The position numbers were made by a program, and so were the translations under genes. Source: Limnohabitans sp. (GTDB lineage Bacteria; Pseudomonadota; Gammaproteobacteria; Burkholderiales; Burkholderiaceae_C). From it: a DNA stretch of 11,334 bases. Of this stretch, positions 9,615-11,334 are shown in pieces (position 1 is the stretch's first letter; the number at the start of each line of letters is the position of its first letter). The notes under the pieces were generated by a model. The model worked only from the letters and a program-made list of their open reading frames with translations. It did no database searches and was not told the origin of the DNA. The stretch lies in contig SHXP01000056.1 of the NCBI GenBank assembly GCA_009693225.1, forward strand, positions 1-11,334. Reading direction: 5' to 3'.

Positions 9615-10882
9615 TTCACAGTTTCTTTTTTCTGAAACCGGTAACGCGCGGCAGGAAAATGCAAGGAAAACTTCGAACCCTGATTCAATTTACTTTCTAT
9701 TTCAAGCGAGCCACCATGTCGTTGTATCACGTGCTTGACAATCGCCAGGCCCAGACCGGTACCGCCGGTATCGCGTGAACGGCTTCTGTCAATGCGGTAA
9801 AATCGCTCGGACAAGCGGGAAAAATGCTCTGGTGCAATGCCCGGGCCGGTGTCTTCCACACTGAAAACCGCCTCATCAGAAGTCCGCGTCCATTTGACTC
9901 TGATTTGACCTCCTGCCGGTATGTAGCGGATTGCATTGCTGATCAAATTAGAGAAAGCACTGATTAACTCAGTTTTATTTCCTGCTATCTCATCTTCCAA
10001 TGAATCTGGGTGCATTTGAAAAGCCAATTTCTGCCTGTTTTTGGATGAAGGGTGTAGCCGTTCCGACAAGCCCTGAGCTTCTTCTTCACATGATTTGAAA
10101 AGATCTGCCACCGCAATCCAATCACGTTGTCCCGGAAACGGGCTTCCTTCCAGCCGAGAAAGCGTCAGCAAATCATCAACCAGAGATTTAAGCCGATTGG
10201 ACTGGTGTTCCATCAAAATCAGATATTTTTCTCTTATACTATCATTCAAAAACAGGGTCTGTAAAGTTTCAATAAACCCCGACAGAACAGTCAAGGGTGT
10301 GCGGATCTCATGAGACACATTCGCCACGAAATCCCGGCGCATGGTTTCTGCTTGTTCGATCAATGTCACGTCCCGCGACAAAAGCAACATTCTTCCATCA
10401 CCATAGGGGAATAACTGGATGCCCAGTTTATGAGGTCTGTCAATACGATGCAAACGACCTTCAATAATGACTTCGTGATCAAAAGATTTAGAGTGAACGT
10501 ATTGGCTGAATGCAGGGCTGCGCAACATATTGCCAATCAATTGTTGAACATCAATTCTGGGATCCAGACCTAAATGCCTGGATGCAGTTTGATTGCTCCA
10601 TTGAATACGCGAATCACTGTCCAGAATCACCACTCCGTGCGGGGAGGCTTGCACAGCTGCGAGCAATTGCCGCAAACTTTCTTCACTGGCCTGCCGCTGA
10701 TTGTCCTTGAGCTTGATCAACCGCAGAATGCGGTCACCTGTATCGCCCCAGACCCCGCTGAAACGGAGATTGGCATCAAGCTCGGTCCGCCTGAGCCATT
10801 CCAGCAACCTGCTGCCTTGCCACAGGTTATAAATGTGAAGAATGGAAACAGCCGCCAACATGCCGATCAAGCTGTTTTGCAA
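9596..10882 (-). CDS. phoR: Phosphate regulon sensor histidine kinase, N-terminus apparently frameshifted
   Basis: This inner-membrane kinase/phosphatase of PhoB senses phosphate status together with PhoU and the Pst system. From a TTG at 10882 the frame gives 428 aa: one membrane helix (about 4-20), a PAS domain (about 68-130, ASPHGVVILDSDSRIQWSN), HisKA with FVANVSHEIRTPLT (H191), and HATPase_c with N box NLISNAIRY (about 312-320), G1 DTGPGIA (344-350) and G2 GGTGLGLAIV. The kinase core looks intact. PhoR normally starts with two helices. Here the frame stays open upstream through a second good helix (FFFCAFLGALTGIVW) but has no start codon before a TAA. An ATG at 10965, in another frame, would join it if the T8 run (complement of 10938-10945) had nine bases. 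The TTG start may therefore be an artefact of the frameshift. It lies downstream of truncated phoB. Confidence 0.88.
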   Translation of the reverse strand: MQNSLIGMLAAVSILHIYNLWQGSRLLEWLRRTELDANLRFSGVWGDTGDRILRLIKLKDNQRQASEESLRQLLAAVQASPHGVVILDSDSRIQWSNQTASRHLGLDPRIDVQQLIGNMLRSPAFSQYVHSKSFDHEVIIEGRLHRIDRPHKLGIQLFPYGDGRMLLLSRDVTLIEQAETMRRDFVANVSHEIRTPLTVLSGFIETLQTLFLNDSIREKYLILMEHQSNRLKSLVDDLLTLSRLEGSPFPGQRDWIAVADLFKSCEEEAQGLSERLHPSSKNRQKLAFQMHPDSLEDEIAGNKTELISAFSNLISNAIRYIPAGGQIRVKWTRTSDEAVFSVEDTGPGIAPEHFSRLSERFYRIDRSRSRDTGGTGLGLAIVKHVIQRHGGSLEIESKLNQGSKFSLHFPAARYRFQKKETVNQTESI

Positions 10883-10914
10883 AGATTTCCCATCTGATGG
10901 CCAAACAATACCTG

Positions 10915-10965
10915 TTAAAGCTCCGAGAAAAGCGCAGAAAAAAAACTGATAAGTCGACCAATCAT
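10915..10965 (-). pseudogene. phoR: Frameshifted phoR N-terminus at an 8-nt homopolymer
   Basis: An ATG at 10965, 33 nt past the phoB stop codon, opens a 16-codon frame (MIGRLISFF, ending TAA at 10915) interrupted after the run of eight T (minus strand; A8 at 10938-10945). One extra T would give MIGRLISFFFCAFLGALTG and continue into the PhoR frame as a 456-aa protein with a proper two-helix N-terminus. This could be a real one-base deletion, a slippery or phase-variable tract, or a sequencing or assembly error. Confidence 0.68.
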
Positions 10966-10998
10966 GTCGGACAGCTTATAAGATCAAATGGAAGGATG

Positions 10999-11187
10999 TT
11001 AAGTAAAACGATAGCCTACGCCCCGGACGGTTTCAATCATATTACCAGCATCACCCAGCGCTTCTCTCAGTCGCTTGATATGCACATCAACAGTTCTTTC
11101 CTCGATAAAAATATGGTCACCCCAGACTTTGTCCAGCAATTGGGATCTGGAATGAACTCTTTCCGTATGGTGCATCAAAAAATTAAG
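10999..11187 (-). pseudogene. phoB: phoB remnant: C-terminal winged-helix only, cut by an IS30-family element
   Basis: The frame ending at 10999 encodes the last ~63 residues of the phosphate regulon response regulator: LNFLMHHTERVHSRSQLL, then VWGDHIFIEERTVDVHIKRL and the terminal VRGVGYRFT. This is the recognition helix and C-terminal hairpin of the OmpR/PhoB DNA-binding domain. PhoB is normally about 230 aa with an N-terminal receiver carrying the phosphoryl-accepting aspartate. The receiver, linker, first beta-sheet and part of helix 1 are missing. Similarity to PhoB stops at the leucine codon 11185-11187, and the bases beyond belong to the IS30-family end. The open frame continues into the element to a TTG at 11211, but those residues (RFELEST) are IS-derived. 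The other part of phoB may lie beyond the element, outside the window. The remnant cannot be a functional regulator. Confidence 0.88.
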
Positions 11188-11334
11188 GGTGGATTCAAGT
11201 TCGAAGCGCAACGCGCTTGAGTGATTGATGAAACACCTCTGCGGGTGTTTTGAATCCCAATCTTTTTCTTGGTCTGTTATTCAATCTGTCTTGAATCATT
11301 CTAATTTCCTCATCACTGACCGTAGACATGGCGC
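11188..11334 (-). mobile_element. IS30-family insertion sequence, 3' end only
   Basis: This is the transposase-stop end of an IS30-family element inserted in phoB, continuing past the right edge. The outer boundary is placed between 11185 and 11190, where PhoB similarity ends; the true base depends on the inverted repeat at the other end. Terminal sequence just inside the junction (GGTGGATTCAAGTTCGAAGC) overlaps the transposase stop codon, as is usual for these compact elements. The transposase is on the same strand as phoB and phoR, so transcription leaving the element could run into phoR. Confidence 0.8.
11195..11334 (-). CDS. IS30-family transposase, C-terminal part (runs off the right edge)
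   Basis: Forty-five complete codons plus the stop are visible, reading MSTVSDEEIRMIQDRLNNRP, then RKRLGFKTPAEVFHQSL and the terminal VALRT. The LNNRPRKRLGFKTPAEVF block and VALRT ending are highly characteristic of IS30-family transposases. The block lies just after the last catalytic glutamate of the DDE core, which is outside the window. The ATG at 11329 is internal, not the start. The visible part has no lesion, so the element may be complete and active, but that cannot be judged here. Confidence 0.92.
   Translation of the reverse strand, partial: AMSTVSDEEIRMIQDRLNNRPRKRLGFKTPAEVFHQSLKRVALRT

Noticed and set aside
11185..11211. TTG at 11211 as the true start of a small 70-aa DNA-binding protein
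   Set aside because: The first residues are encoded by the IS30-family end and similarity to PhoB starts only at the junction, so this is a truncated gene, not a stand-alone small regulator.
10897..11220. Plus-strand 107-codon open frame across phoB and the IS30-family junction
   Set aside because: It is antisense to the phoB remnant and spans an insertion junction, so it cannot be an ancestral gene.

Overview
The window reads as a chromosomal segment of a betaproteobacterium, most likely of the order Burkholderiales. The evidence is the protein sequences (E. coli-type DnaE, Rho, zinc-independent type B bL31, PhoR and PhoB) and the gene order trxA-rho-rpmE followed by a GT-C-like membrane protein, a MATE transporter and phoR/phoB. 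No rRNA, tRNA or CRISPR array was seen, and I cannot name the species. Intact housekeeping genes fill the middle. Both ends lie inside insertion sequences: an IS5-family element on the left and an IS30-family element on the right.

Layout. (1) 1-267: 5' end of an IS5-family transposase gene (minus strand) and the terminus of its element, ending at a CTAG tetranucleotide 9-12 bp beyond the pgsA stop codon. (2) 280-4323, minus strand: dnaE (replicative polymerase alpha subunit) followed after 3 nt by pgsA (phosphatidylglycerophosphate synthase), probably one transcript. (3) 4324-4416: divergent promoter region. (4) 4417-6490, plus strand: trxA (thioredoxin 1), a 139-nt leader, rho (termination factor) and rpmE2 (type B bL31), closed by a strong intrinsic terminator at 6508-6535. 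The rho leader has a good sigma-70 promoter candidate and a very C-rich, G-poor stretch that looks like a rut site, which suggests Rho autoregulation. (5) 6575-9614, plus strand: a polytopic membrane protein resembling GT-C glycosyltransferases, overlapping by 8 bp a MATE/MOP-superfamily transporter. (6) 9596-11334, minus strand: phoR, a truncated phoB and the 3' end of an IS30-family transposase gene.

The most notable observation is apparent loss of the PhoB-PhoR phosphate-starvation system by two separate lesions. PhoB is cut inside its winged-helix domain by the IS30-family element and has lost its receiver domain. PhoR has an 8-nt homopolymer which, if one base longer, would join an ATG start and a first membrane helix to the rest of the protein; as written, that N-terminus is frameshifted. 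With IS elements at both ends, this suggests relaxed selection and genome decay, or a recent strain-level event. An assembly artefact at the homopolymer is not excluded.
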